DNA of 64,000 bases from a bacterium HR17 (lineage in GTDB: Bacteria; Armatimonadota; Fervidibacteria; Fervidibacterales; Fervidibacteraceae). The stretch lies in the NCBI GenBank assembly GCA_002898575.1, contig BEHT01000008.1, forward strand, positions 21,570 through 85,569. The letters run 5' to 3'. The notes beneath the pieces were generated by a model. It had not been told where the DNA came from, searched no databases, and saw only the letters and a list, made by a program, of their open reading frames with translations. Positions 34,665-48,298 of the stretch are shown piece after piece. Within the stretch, counting starts at the first letter, position 1; every line of letters starts with the position of its first letter. Made by a program: the position numbers and the translations under genes.

Positions 34665-34736
34665 GCCGCGCACAGCCGGGCTTGCGTCACTGACACAACG
34701 CCGTAAGGTTTTTGGACTCAAGGAGGCGCAAAAAGC

Positions 34737-37700
34737 ATGGCGGCAGCAACCACGCGCCCACGAGAGGCGCAGAGTTCGTTTGTCCGCCGCTTGCGTGAGC
34801 GTTTGCAGCGCTACCAAAAGATTCTGCCACCCATTGACCCACCGCACCTGATGGAAGTGCAACACCAATCCTACAAATGGTTCCTGTCGGAGGGGTTGCG
34901 CGAGTTATTGCGCGCCTTCTCCCCTATTGAGGACTACACGGGCACACTGGTGCTGGAGTTTCTGGATCACGAGTTGGAAATTCCGCAGCCCCACGCCCAT
35001 TGCGAGCAATGCCGACAAGGAGCGTGTCACCAGCACAAATACTTTTCGCCCGAGGCGTGCAAGGAGCGCGGGCTGACCTACGAAGCGTCCCTGAGGGCGA
35101 AAGTGCGGCTCATCGACAAAGAAGCCGGCGAGGTCAAGGAGTGGACAGATGTTTACCTTGGCGAACTGCCCCTCATGACCCCGCAGGGCACCTTTATCGT
35201 CAACGGCACCGAACGGGTCGTTGTCGGTCAACTGAACCGCTCGTCAGGGGTGTATTTTTCGTCCCACCTTCACGAACTGACCGGACGCGAGATGTTCATG
35301 GCGCAAATCGTCGCCCGCAACGGCAACTGGTTGGAATTTGAAACGGTCGTGGAGACGAAACAGGAAGAACGCGCCAAAGAGCGGGTGACGGTTCGCGTGC
35401 GCGTGGGCGGCTCCAAACCCATGCCAGCGACGCTCTTGCTCAAAGCGTTCAGCGCCCTGCGCGAGACGCGGGGAATTGCCCCGACCCCTCGCTATTTGCC
35501 CAAGACAGCCCGCGCTCTCATCGGCAAGCGGTTGGCAGAACCGGTCATTGACCTGAGCACAGGCGAGTTCCTCGCCCACGAGAACACCGTCGTGACAGCC
35601 GAACTGTGGGAACGCTTCCAAACAGCCCAAGTGGACAAAGTAGGCGTTTTGGAAGAGCGCCTGCCGTGCAGCACGACCGCCGACATCGTGCGCCTTTTCA
35701 GTGTTCCCCTCACCTTCACCAGCCCCATTACTCTGTCGGCGGAGGAAGCCGATGAACAACGGCTGTGGTTGCTGGACGACTTAGTGGACCCTCGCAGCCG
35801 TCGCGTTGTTGTAAAAGCGCCGACGCGGGTCACCGGCGAAGTGTTGGAACGCCTCAACCGCCTATTGGAGGCGGGCTTAACGGAGGTAACCTTGTATCGG
35901 TGCGACCCTTACATCAGCGACACTTTGGATGTGGATCCCGCGCCAGATGAACGCACGGCGTTGTTGACCGTTTACCGCGTATTGCGCCCCTCGGAACCCG
36001 CCACTTGGGACGCCGCGCGGGAGTTGCTTTACAGCCTGTTTTTGGACTCACGCCGCTATGACTTGGGGCGGGTCGGTCGCTACCTGCTGAACCGCAAATT
36101 GGGCTTCAAAGAGTGGTTGGGCGATGAACCCCCCATAGACCGCGTGACGATGACGATTGAAGACATCGTGGGCACTTTGCGGGCGCTCATCTGTTTCCGC
36201 GAAAAAATGGAAAGTCTGGACGAGAAGATGGGCGAGCCGTTCTGGGGGTTGTTCCGACAGACTTACAACGGTGACCAGCCCCAAATCCCTGAGGTCTTGC
36301 AGCACCCCGATTGGATGCCCCTGCTTCAGGACGATGTTGACCACCTCAAAAACAAGCGGTTGCGCAGCGTCGGCGAACTGTTGCAGTCGCAGCTGCGTGC
36401 GGCGCTGTTGCGCATGGAACGCGCGATCAAGGAGCGGATGGCGACCGTCCCCCGCGAGCAACTGTCGCCCAACCAACTGCTGTCCATCAAACCCCTTCAA
36501 GCCGCTATTCGGTCCTTCTTCGCCTCAGGGCAGTTGTCCCAGTTCATGAGCCAGCACAACCCGTTGGACGAATTGGAGCACAAACGCCGCATGACCGCGC
36601 TCGGACCGGGGGGAATCTCGCGCGAAAGCGCCAAAGGCATGCTGCAGTTGCGCGATGTCCACGCCAGCCACTACGGGCGCATTTGCCCCATCCAAACGCC
36701 AGAAGGTCCCAACATTGGGCTCATCTCGCACCTTGCGGTTTACGCCCGCGTGGACGAGTTCGGATTCCTGCGCACGCCTTACCGCGTCGTCAAAAACGGG
36801 CGAGTGACGGGCGAGGTCGTCTGGCTGGCTCCCGATGAGGACGAACGCCATTACATCGCCCCTGCCGACACGCCGGTGGACGAAAAAGGGCAAATCATCC
36901 CCGACCGCCTCATCGTGCGCGGTCCTAAGCCCGAAACGGGCGAACCGGGCTACTTGTGGGTCAGTCGGGAAGAAGTGCATTTCATGGACGCCTCGCCTCG
37001 GCAATGCTTCTCCATCGCGACCAACCTCATCCCATTTCTGGAGCATGACGACGCTAACCGCGCGCTGATGGGTTCCAACATGCAGCGCCAAGCGGTTCCG
37101 TTGGTGCGCCCTGAAGCCCCCCTCGTGAAAACGGGCATGGAAGGGCGCGCCGCACGCGACAGCGGCGCCCTCGTCATCGCTGAGGAAGACGGTGTGGTCA
37201 CTTATGTGGACGCATCCCGCATTGAGGTCACAACGCGGTCTGGCGAACGCAAGGTCTACGATTTGCGCTTGTTCCGCCGGTCCAATCAAGGCACTTGTTG
37301 GCACCAACGCCCGATCGTGTCCAAAGGGCAGCGGGTCAAAAAAGGTGATGTTTTGGCAGACGGACCTGCCACGCAGAACGGGGAACTGGCGTTAGGGCGC
37401 AACCTGTTGGTAGCGTTTATGGTCTGGGAAGGCTACAACTACGAGGACGCCATCGTTATCAGCGACCGTCTGGTCAAGGAAGACATTTTCACCAGCATCC
37501 ACATTGAAAGTTACGAAGTCACCGCCCGCGACACCAAACTCGGTCCCGAAGAAATCACCCGCGATGTGCCCAACGTTTCCGAGGAGCGGTTGAAGTTCTT
37601 GGACGAAAACGGCATCGTCGTGGTCGGTGCCGAGGTAAAAGCCGAAGACATTTTGGTCGGCAAAGCCGTGCCCAAAGCGGCGACGGAACTGTCGCCTGAA

Positions 37701-38966
37701 GACCGGCTCATGGTCGCCATCTTCGGCAAGAAAGCCGAAGACATGAAGGACGCCTCCTTGCGGGTGCCGCCGGGCGAATGGGGAACGGTTATCGGCACCG
37801 TCGTCCTCGCCCGCTACAAATACCGCTGCCGCAAGTGTGGGGAAATCCTCCGCCACTGGAAGAAATTAGAGCGCACTGAGCACAGCCGCTGCGGCGGCAA
37901 GTTAGATCAACTGCCCAGCGACGAACTGAAAACGGGCGTTAACATGATGGTGCGCGTCTATGTCGCCCAACGGCGCAAGATCGCTGTCGGCGATAAAATG
38001 GCAGGGCGTCACGGCAACAAAGGGGTCGTCGCCAAAATCCTGCCGGAAGCCGATATGCCTTACCTGCCTGATGGCACACCCGTGGACATCGTCCTCAGCC
38101 CCTTAGGTGTGCCGTCGCGCATGAACATCGGGCAGTTGTTGGAGACCCACTTGGGGTGGCTCGCTCGGTTCCACGGCACTGCCTTTGAGGTGCCTCCGTT
38201 TCTCGGTGTGGTCAAAGAAACGGATATCTTGGAAGGCTTCCGCGAAGCCGTTAACGAACTGCAAAAAGATGCCCTGTATGCCATTGCCACGACCGAATGG
38301 CACCTGAAAGTGCGCAAGCCCCATTGGGGTGAACCCGCCAGCGATTACGCCCGCGAGTTAGCCGATCTCGTCGCCCAACAACCCCCTGAACAGAGAGAGC
38401 GGTTGTTGGCGACCTTGAGCCTCCCTGCCGACGCTGACGGCAAGGCAATCGTTGATACCTTGCTGGCGCGGGCGTATCGCCGCGTCGGTTTCGACCCAGA
38501 AACGGGCAAGTCTATCCTCTACGACGGACGCACCGGTGAACCCTTTGACCAACCCGTCACCGTCGGTTGGATGTTCGTGATGAAACTCATTCACATGGTG
38601 GAAGACAAAATCCACGCCCGCGCGACGGGACCGTATTCGTTGGTCACGCAGCAGCCGTTAGGCGGTAAAGCCCAATTCGGAGGGCAGCGGCTGGGCGAGA
38701 TGGAAGTGTGGGCGTTGGAAGCCTACGGCGCCGCCTACAACCTCCAAGAGATGCTCACGGTCAAGTCCGACGATGTGCAAGGGCGTGTCCAGATGTTTGA
38801 AGACATCGCCCACGGACGCAACATTCTGGAAGCCGGCATCCCTGAATCCTTCAAAATCCTCGTCAAGGAACTGCAAAGCCTCGGGTTGCAGGTCACCGTG
38901 GAAACCCGTGACGGGGTGCCGGTGGAACTGAAAGACGACGAGGAGGTAAAAGCGGAGGGCGGGTAA
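34737..38966 (+). CDS. rpoB: RNA polymerase beta subunit with two extra Cys/His clusters
   Basis: 1409 residues, CAAGGAGGCG before the ATG. All beta landmarks are present: GGISRESAKGMLQLRDVHAS, HYGRICPIQTPEGPNIGLIS, GYNYEDAIVIS, GDKMAGRHGNKGVVAKILPE and the C-terminal GGKAQFGGQRLGEMEVWALE. Two unusual inserts: HAHCEQCRQGACHQH (C89, C92, C97) before the canonical ACKERG, and a zinc-ribbon-like CRKC...HSRC (C1031, C1034, H1049, C1052) just before the VNMMVRVYVAQRRKIAVGDK region. In the rifampicin pocket S605 and T620 replace E. coli D516 and S531. A GGGCGGGT/ACCCGCCC hairpin overlaps the stop codon. Confidence 0.98.
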   Translation: MAAATTRPREAQSSFVRRLRERLQRYQKILPPIDPPHLMEVQHQSYKWFLSEGLRELLRAFSPIEDYTGTLVLEFLDHELEIPQPHAHCEQCRQGACHQHKYFSPEACKERGLTYEASLRAKVRLIDKEAGEVKEWTDVYLGELPLMTPQGTFIVNGTERVVVGQLNRSSGVYFSSHLHELTGREMFMAQIVARNGNWLEFETVVETKQEERAKERVTVRVRVGGSKPMPATLLLKAFSALRETRGIAPTPRYLPKTARALIGKRLAEPVIDLSTGEFLAHENTVVTAELWERFQTAQVDKVGVLEERLPCSTTADIVRLFSVPLTFTSPITLSAEEADEQRLWLLDDLVDPRSRRVVVKAPTRVTGEVLERLNRLLEAGLTEVTLYRCDPYISDTLDVDPAPDERTALLTVYRVLRPSEPATWDAARELLYSLFLDSRRYDLGRVGRYLLNRKLGFKEWLGDEPPIDRVTMTIEDIVGTLRALICFREKMESLDEKMGEPFWGLFRQTYNGDQPQIPEVLQHPDWMPLLQDDVDHLKNKRLRSVGELLQSQLRAALLRMERAIKERMATVPREQLSPNQLLSIKPLQAAIRSFFASGQLSQFMSQHNPLDELEHKRRMTALGPGGISRESAKGMLQLRDVHASHYGRICPIQTPEGPNIGLISHLAVYARVDEFGFLRTPYRVVKNGRVTGEVVWLAPDEDERHYIAPADTPVDEKGQIIPDRLIVRGPKPETGEPGYLWVSREEVHFMDASPRQCFSIATNLIPFLEHDDANRALMGSNMQRQAVPLVRPEAPLVKTGMEGRAARDSGALVIAEEDGVVTYVDASRIEVTTRSGERKVYDLRLFRRSNQGTCWHQRPIVSKGQRVKKGDVLADGPATQNGELALGRNLLVAFMVWEGYNYEDAIVISDRLVKEDIFTSIHIESYEVTARDTKLGPEEITRDVPNVSEERLKFLDENGIVVVGAEVKAEDILVGKAVPKAATELSPEDRLMVAIFGKKAEDMKDASLRVPPGEWGTVIGTVVLARYKYRCRKCGEILRHWKKLERTEHSRCGGKLDQLPSDELKTGVNMMVRVYVAQRRKIAVGDKMAGRHGNKGVVAKILPEADMPYLPDGTPVDIVLSPLGVPSRMNIGQLLETHLGWLARFHGTAFEVPPFLGVVKETDILEGFREAVNELQKDALYAIATTEWHLKVRKPHWGEPASDYARELADLVAQQPPEQRERLLATLSLPADADGKAIVDTLLARAYRRVGFDPETGKSILYDGRTGEPFDQPVTVGWMFVMKLIHMVEDKIHARATGPYSLVTQQPLGGKAQFGGQRLGEMEVWALEAYGAAYNLQEMLTVKSDDVQGRVQMFEDIAHGRNILEAGIPESFKILVKELQSLGLQVTVETRDGVPVELKDDEEVKAEGG

Positions 38967-39009
38967 GGTTCACACCCGCCCCCGAGCATACACCCTTTGG
39001 GGGTGACTC

Positions 39010-42000
39010 ATGTTGGAGACGAAAACGCAGCGCCCGACCAACTACTTTGAGGTCGTTCGCATCGGTCTGGCATCGCCGCAAGACATCCGTTCATGGTCGC
39101 ACGGCGAGGTCAAACGCCCCGAAACAATCAACTACCGCACCTTCCGACCGGAAAAAGACGGGTTATTTGACGAACGCATTTTCGGTCCGACGAAGGACTA
39201 CGAATGCGCGTGTGGGCGCTATAAGAAACGCAAGTTCGCCGGCATCGTGTGTGAGCGATGCGGTGTTGAAGTTACTTCCTCAAGGGTGCGCCGCCGCCGC
39301 ATGGGGCACATTGAGTTAGTCTCGCCCGTCGCCCACATCTGGTTCTTCCGCAACACCCCCTCGGTTATCGCCATGTTGCTGGACATCTCGCCCAAACTCG
39401 TAGAACGGGTCGTTTACTTGACGACTTACATCGTCACGCAGGTAGACCCCCGCGCAATCCGTCAAGAACGGGACAACCTGCAAAAAGCCGTGGAGTTGGA
39501 AAAATCGGAAATTGACGCCAGTGTCCGCAACCACATCAACCGGTTGCGCCGCGAACAGGAAAATTTGCGCGACCGCGCCCGCAAAGGGCAAATGCCCCTT
39601 GAGGACGCAGAGGACCAAATTCGCGCCTTAGAAAAAGAAATCCAAACCGTAGAGCAGCAAGCCGAAGAACAAAAGCAGGAATTGGACAAGGCGCTGGAGT
39701 TGCTGCAAGCCCTCCAACCCAAACAGGCGTTGTCGCCGGAGGAGTTTCTATCGCTGAAGCGGTTGCTGGAGACGGCGCAACGCAAACTCGGTCGCCCCTA
39801 CGATCACCTGTTCAAAGCGGGCACCGGCCCTGAAGCCTTGCGGGAGTTGTTGGAAGATTTAGACTTGGAACGCACGGCGCGGGAACTGCGCCGGGCTTTA
39901 CAGGACACCACTGGAGCCAAGCGCGCCCGTCTCATCAAACGGTTGGAGGTCATAGAGGCTTTCCGCAAGTCCCGCAACCGCCCTGAATGGATGATCATGG
40001 AAGTGCTGCCCGTGCTGCCGCCGGATTTACGCCCGATGGTGCAATTGGACGGTGGTCGGTTTGCCACCAGCGACCTGAACGACCTGTATCGGCGGGTCAT
40101 TAACCGTAACAACCGGCTCAAGAAGATGCGGGAAATTCGCGCCCCCGAAAGCATCATTAACCACGAAAAACGCTTGCTGCAGGAAGCCGTAGACGCACTC
40201 TTGGACAACTCCCGCAAACCCCACCCCGTTCAAGGACCGACAGGGCGTCCGCTTAAGTCGTTGTCGGACATGCTGCGGGGCAAAGAAGGACGGTTCCGCC
40301 GCAACCTGCTGGGCAAGCGCGTGGACTATTCGGGGCGTTCTGTCATTGTTGTCGGTCCCCAATTGAAACTTTACCAGTGCGGGTTACCTCGGGTGATGGC
40401 GAAGGAGTTGTTCCGCCCGTTCCTGATGCACTGGTTGGAGCGCCATTCTGACCAGACAGGCATTTACACCCTCCGCAGTGCCCGCCGACTCTTGGAAGAG
40501 GACGACAACCCGTTGGTGCACGAAGCGTTGGAGCATGTCGTGAAAAACCATCCCGTGCTGTTGAACCGCGCCCCCACTTTGCACCGTCTGGGCATTCAAG
40601 CCTTTGAGCCCGTTTTGGTGGACGGCAAAGCCATTCAGATTCACCCGCTCGTTTGCCCGCCTTACAACGCCGATTTTGACGGCGACCAAATGGCGGTCCA
40701 TGTGCCTTTGTCGGTCACGGCGCAAGCCGAAGCGCGCCTGCTGATGATGTCGTCCAACAACATCTTTTCGCCGGCGAACGGGCAACCGTTGATGGCGCCC
40801 GGCTACGACATCGCCTTGGGTTGCTACTACCTGACGCTGTGTCAGGAATTACCCGAAGAGACGCATATCGCTTACACGCCTGGGCGCAAAACTTTCGCCA
40901 CGCCGGTAGAAGTGTTGCTTTACGCCCGCAAAGGGCTGTTGCGATTAGACGAGGAAGTCACCATCGGTAACGAGCGAGCGCCCGTTTACCGCCATATTTT
41001 GCACTACCTCGCCCCACGCGGGCGCGCGTTTGCCGACCCTGCAACGGCACTGCGGATGTTGGAAACAGGTCAACTCCACTGGCAAGCGGACATTTTGGTG
41101 CGCCACCCAGCGGCGAGCGCCGACGGTCACGGCTGGCTGTTGACGACGCCAGGGCGTCTGCTTTTCAACAGCCTGCTGCCGCCTGACTTCGGCTACATCA
41201 ATGAACCGGTGACCAAAGGCAAACTGCGCGACATCGTCATCCAACTTTATGAGCGTTACAGCAACGCGCGGTTGGTGCAATTTCTGGACGAGGTCAAAGA
41301 CCTCGGTTTCCATATCGCCACCCTTTCAGGCATCACCCTCTCGGTCGCAGACCTGCGGGTGCGTACCGAACGCGAGCAAATCATCCGCCAAGCCGAGGAG
41401 AAGGTGCGGCAAATTGAAGAAGCCTACGAACAAGGCTTGATGAGCCCCTTTGAACGAGAGGAGCAAATCTACCGCACTTGGATGGATGTCGTGGACAAAG
41501 TGACCGAACAGGTTATGCAAAACATCGGTCCCTTCAACCCGTTGTTTATGATGGCGGAAAGCGGTGCTCGCGGTCGCAAAGAGCAAATCGTGCAATTGGC
41601 GGGGTTGCGCGGTTTGATGACGACAGCGTTGGGCACGATCATTAGCGACCTGCCCGTCAAAAGCAACTTCCGCGATGGGTTAAGCCTGTTGGAATACTTC
41701 GTCTGCACTTTCTCGGCGCGGCGCACCCTCGCAGACACCGCTTTGCGCACTTCCGACGCAGGTTACCTGACCCGCCGGCTGGTGGATGTCGCCCAAGATG
41801 TGGTCATCAAAGCGATTGACTGTGGGACGACAGAGGGGATAGAGGTCACAGCGATTGAAGAGCGCCAACGCTTGGACGAACACCGCGAGCAAGTCGTGAC
41901 CATCGTCCCCTTGTCGGAACGCATCTTCGGACGCATCGCTGCCGCGGACATCGTGCACCCGAAAACGCGCAAAGTGCTCGTCCGCGCTGGCGAGATGATT

Positions 42001-43362
42001 ACCCGCGATAAAGCGAAAGCGGTTGAAGCCGCTGGCGTCACCTCGGTAAAAGTGCGCTCACCGTTGACTTGCGAGTTACCGCACGGTCTGTGCGCCAAAT
42101 GCTACGGGATGGATTTGTCCACGGGTCGGTTAGTGGAGTTGGGCGAAGCCGTCGGGATCATCGCCGCGCAATCTATCGGTGAACCCGGCACCCAATTCAC
42201 CCTGCGCACTTTCCACACCGTCATCGGTCAAAGTTTGGTGGAAATCCGCCAGTTCAAAGGGCACCGCGAACGCGCTTTGCGCGAAATCATCCGTCACTCC
42301 CGCGCCCAAGGCGCTGAAATGACCCTTAAGGACATGATGGAAGAGATCAAACGCGCCTCGCGCGGCGCAGAGGAGGAACAAAAAGAACAGCGCATGAAGT
42401 GGTGGACGCGACTGCACGTCCCGCGCCGACGCGGGTTGCTGCGCGTAGAGGAGTTGTTTGACGCCCGCAAACCGCTCGGGCAAGCGATCGTCGCTGAGTA
42501 TGACGGCACGGTCGCGGAAATTTCGCGGCGCGGTATTTGGCGCGTATATGTGGACTCGCTGGTTCCCGAAACGGACTGGCAGCGACATCTGAATGACCCC
42601 ATCGCCCAAGACGTCAAGGTCGGCAACACGGTGCTCGTCCCGCAAGGCACGCCCCTGACAGATGTCATCATTGAGCAACTCAAAGCCGCTGGCGTCAAGG
42701 AAGTGGTCATCCGCAAGGGTTATGTCGTGCCGTTCAACGCTGACTTCAAGGTGCGCGTCGGCAGTAAAGTCAAAGCCGGTGACCCCCTGACCGAAGGGGC
42801 AATTAACCCGCACACCCTGCTGACCCTGCGGGGTGTCCGCGCCGTCCAAGAGTATTTGCTGCACGAAATCCAAAGCGTCTACCGCTCGCACGGTCTGGAC
42901 ATTCACGACAAGCATGTGGAAATTATCATCCGCCAAATGCTTCGCAAGCGCAAAATCGTTGACCCTGGCGATACGGAATTCCTGCCAGGTCAACTGGTAG
43001 ACCGAGCCGTTTTTGAATTGGAGAACAGACGGGTCGCAGAGGCAGGCGGCAAGCCGGCGACAGCAGAGTGGGTGTTGATGGGCATCATGCGGGTCGCCGA
43101 AAACACGGACAGTTGGCTGAGCGCGGCGTCCTTCCAACGCACGACCCAAGCCTTGTCCGAGGCGGCTATTCGCGGCAAAGCCGACTATCTGGTGGGGTTG
43201 AAGGAGAACGTTATCATCGGGCGTCTGATTCCCGCTGGCACTGGGTTCATCCGCCCCGGCAGCGTAGAGGTGCTTCCGGCAAGCACCGAACCGTTGCCCC
43301 ACATCGGCGAACCTGAAGACGGGACGACGAAACCCCGTCGTCGCCGCCGCACTAAAAAATGA
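39010..43362 (+). CDS. rpoC: RNA polymerase beta-prime subunit
   Basis: 1450 residues, GGGGGTGA before the ATG. N-terminal zinc ribbon CACGRYKKRKFAGIVCERCG, catalytic NADFDGDQMAVH with the three Asp at 555, 557 and 559, bridge-helix region, and the second zinc site ending CELPHGLCAKCYG. A long coiled coil with high charge (around 155-245, EKEIQTVEQQAEEQKQEL) enlarges the clamp compared with E. coli. The C-terminal tail is basic (PRRRRRTKK). Confidence 0.98.
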   Translation: MLETKTQRPTNYFEVVRIGLASPQDIRSWSHGEVKRPETINYRTFRPEKDGLFDERIFGPTKDYECACGRYKKRKFAGIVCERCGVEVTSSRVRRRRMGHIELVSPVAHIWFFRNTPSVIAMLLDISPKLVERVVYLTTYIVTQVDPRAIRQERDNLQKAVELEKSEIDASVRNHINRLRREQENLRDRARKGQMPLEDAEDQIRALEKEIQTVEQQAEEQKQELDKALELLQALQPKQALSPEEFLSLKRLLETAQRKLGRPYDHLFKAGTGPEALRELLEDLDLERTARELRRALQDTTGAKRARLIKRLEVIEAFRKSRNRPEWMIMEVLPVLPPDLRPMVQLDGGRFATSDLNDLYRRVINRNNRLKKMREIRAPESIINHEKRLLQEAVDALLDNSRKPHPVQGPTGRPLKSLSDMLRGKEGRFRRNLLGKRVDYSGRSVIVVGPQLKLYQCGLPRVMAKELFRPFLMHWLERHSDQTGIYTLRSARRLLEEDDNPLVHEALEHVVKNHPVLLNRAPTLHRLGIQAFEPVLVDGKAIQIHPLVCPPYNADFDGDQMAVHVPLSVTAQAEARLLMMSSNNIFSPANGQPLMAPGYDIALGCYYLTLCQELPEETHIAYTPGRKTFATPVEVLLYARKGLLRLDEEVTIGNERAPVYRHILHYLAPRGRAFADPATALRMLETGQLHWQADILVRHPAASADGHGWLLTTPGRLLFNSLLPPDFGYINEPVTKGKLRDIVIQLYERYSNARLVQFLDEVKDLGFHIATLSGITLSVADLRVRTEREQIIRQAEEKVRQIEEAYEQGLMSPFEREEQIYRTWMDVVDKVTEQVMQNIGPFNPLFMMAESGARGRKEQIVQLAGLRGLMTTALGTIISDLPVKSNFRDGLSLLEYFVCTFSARRTLADTALRTSDAGYLTRRLVDVAQDVVIKAIDCGTTEGIEVTAIEERQRLDEHREQVVTIVPLSERIFGRIAAADIVHPKTRKVLVRAGEMITRDKAKAVEAAGVTSVKVRSPLTCELPHGLCAKCYGMDLSTGRLVELGEAVGIIAAQSIGEPGTQFTLRTFHTVIGQSLVEIRQFKGHRERALREIIRHSRAQGAEMTLKDMMEEIKRASRGAEEEQKEQRMKWWTRLHVPRRRGLLRVEELFDARKPLGQAIVAEYDGTVAEISRRGIWRVYVDSLVPETDWQRHLNDPIAQDVKVGNTVLVPQGTPLTDVIIEQLKAAGVKEVVIRKGYVVPFNADFKVRVGSKVKAGDPLTEGAINPHTLLTLRGVRAVQEYLLHEIQSVYRSHGLDIHDKHVEIIIRQMLRKRKIVDPGDTEFLPGQLVDRAVFELENRRVAEAGGKPATAEWVLMGIMRVAENTDSWLSAASFQRTTQALSEAAIRGKADYLVGLKENVIIGRLIPAGTGFIRPGSVEVLPASTEPLPHIGEPEDGTTKPRRRRRTKK

Positions 43363-43367
43363 TGTGA

Positions 43368-46542
<3,175 letters not shown>

Positions 46543-46546
<4 letters not shown>

Positions 46547-47028
46547 CGTTTCTCACTGGCTGCCACGATACCAGCCATCACCGTCGGGTTGTTAAATGGC
46601 GTCGGAATGGTAACCGCCAAGTGCTGATGCAGTAAGGCGACCGTGAAAGGGTCAGGCGGTGCAGAAGGCAAATCCACTTCCATTGACCGTTCCGGACGCC
46701 TTTGGAGCAGCACAATCACCAACAGAGCGGCAACGAACGCACTCGCTAACACCCACTGCCATTGCCGTCGGACAACGGTTGGCTGGGTTTGCACCGTTCG
46801 GTCAGGTAAACGCACCGCAATGTGCGCCCACAGTTCGGGCGGAGGCGTCGGGCGCCCTTGCGCCGCCGTTTTCAAATACGCCGTCAGGCGCTCATGCTGT
46901 CGCCAAAGACGAGCACACTCTGGGCATTTCCTGATATGCCGCTGCACCCACCAGCTGATTGGTAGGAAAGACACACCCGCTGCGACTTCCGGCAACAGTT
47001 GACGGACACGCTGGCAAGACCGGCGCAT
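46543..47028 (-). CDS. Zinc-finger anti-sigma factor
   Basis: 161 residues from ATG 47028, with AGGGTGA 8 bp upstream. The N-terminus has the anti-sigma zinc-finger (zf-HC2) pattern: HIRKCPECARLWRQHERL with H-x3-C-x2-C. One membrane helix follows (WVLASAFVAALLVIVLLQ) and a short outside domain. Such proteins hold an ECF sigma factor at the membrane. No sigma factor gene is next to it: repeat element D and a prepilin lie upstream. The cognate sigma factor may be elsewhere or lost. Confidence 0.75.
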
Positions 47029-47099
47029 GTGCGTGTTCACCCTATAAAAGGATGCGCCTTTTTTCAACACGGTTCCTCAACAATGCGATGTTAAAAGTG

Positions 47100-47221
47100 C
47101 TGTGTGTTGAATAATGGGGTTTGGTCGGAGGGCGGCTCTCCTGAGCCGCCGAACAGTGGCATGAAAATACAAGGGCGCGTCTCCCGACGCGCCCTCCGAG
47201 ACGGTGCCGAAAGCGAAAATC
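47100..47221 (-). repeat. Double-hairpin element D, inverted
   Basis: On the minus strand: GATTTTCGC, TTTCGGCA, GGCGCGTC/GACGCGCC, a 40 bp spacer, GGCGGCTC/GAGCCGCC, CCTCCGACCAAACCCC and ATTATTCAACACACAG. It lies just upstream of the anti-sigma gene, where a sigma factor gene would be expected. Confidence 0.82.
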
Positions 47222-47349
47222 AACCAAAAGGATGTGGAGGTCAATATCTGCCGCCTTATATGGTCAAAATCTGCCACTTACAAAGAGCCCCACCCCTGCC
47301 ATCATATAAACGGTCGGGCGCACGACACGAGACGACTGGAGGGATTAAG

Positions 47350-48213
47350 ATGCGGTGTCGCCTTTTCTTCCCTGCCGAGGGCGAGGGAAGACACACACCT
47401 GCGAAACGCTTTAAAGGTGTCAAAGCGCCTAAGGGAGCCGTTGTGGTGCAGTGTCATCGCAGTGTTTGCGATAAGCGCACACTCGGCTTTACGCTGATTG
47501 AATTGCTTGTGGTGATCGCGATCATCGCGATCCTGGCGGCGATTCTGTTCCCCGTGTTCAGCAAAGTGCGGGAAAAGGCGCGGCAGACGATGTGCCTGAG
47601 CAACCAAAAGCAGATTGCCTTGGCGGCGGCTCAATACGCGCAGGACTACGACGGATCCTATCCGCCCCGTTACATTGATGACTGTGGCGACCCATCTTGC
47701 TCTGTCTATCTCGGACGGCGGCAATGGCCGTCGTTATTGCTCCCGTATGTTCGCCAAAGGGGTGGCGCCGAATTGGGGCGCCCGGAGGGCGTGTTTCGGT
47801 GCCCCTCTTCGCCTATCCCGCCCACTTCGTCCACACCTCACTACAACATGAGTTGCGACAAGAATTGGAACTGGAAAGGCTACAAGTGGCGGAATGTGGA
47901 TGCGACGCTCCGTGAGCCTGAAGTTCAAGCCCCTGCTGATACGATTTTCATCACCGAGACGCCTAACTGCAGCGGCTATGGGCGAACGACGATCCCGCAG
48001 TGTGCCGCCAGTTGGCATCGGGTTTGCCAGCCCTACTTCGTTGACCCGCAGCATTACAACGACACTTGGGGATGGCACACAGATATCTCCACAAACGACG
48101 GTCACCTGCGGCACAACGATGGGCTCAACTACATCTTCTTTGATTTTCATGTCAAGTGGTCGCGAGCGGAAACAACGGTCAAGCCCCGCAACCTTTGGCT
48201 GATTGTCAAGTGA
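47350..48213 (+). CDS. Type IV prepilin-like protein (DUF1559-type)
   Basis: 287 residues from ATG 47350 (CTGGAGGGA upstream); the frame runs back through element D but that part is not gene. A long basic leader of about 45 residues precedes [20 protein letters not shown] and [20 protein letters not shown]. Cys-rich loop [15 protein letters not shown]. The C-terminal motif is FFDFHVKW instead of DGHxKW. First of two tandem prepilins (next at 48299). Confidence 0.85.
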   Translation: MRCRLFFPAEGEGRHTPAKRFKGVKAPKGAVVVQCHRSVCDKRTLGFTLIELLVVIAIIAILAAILFPVFSKVREKARQTMCLSNQKQIALAAAQYAQDYDGSYPPRYIDDCGDPSCSVYLGRRQWPSLLLPYVRQRGGAELGRPEGVFRCPSSPIPPTSSTPHYNMSCDKNWNWKGYKWRNVDATLREPEVQAPADTIFITETPNCSGYGRTTIPQCAASWHRVCQPYFVDPQHYNDTWGWHTDISTNDGHLRHNDGLNYIFFDFHVKWSRAETTVKPRNLWLIVK

Positions 48214-48298
48214 TGGCGCCGCAGGCGTTATCGTCGGGTAAGGCGTTGAACCGCCCTTGAGGCGGAACGACGCAAAAACTTAAAAGGAGGGGTGTGTG

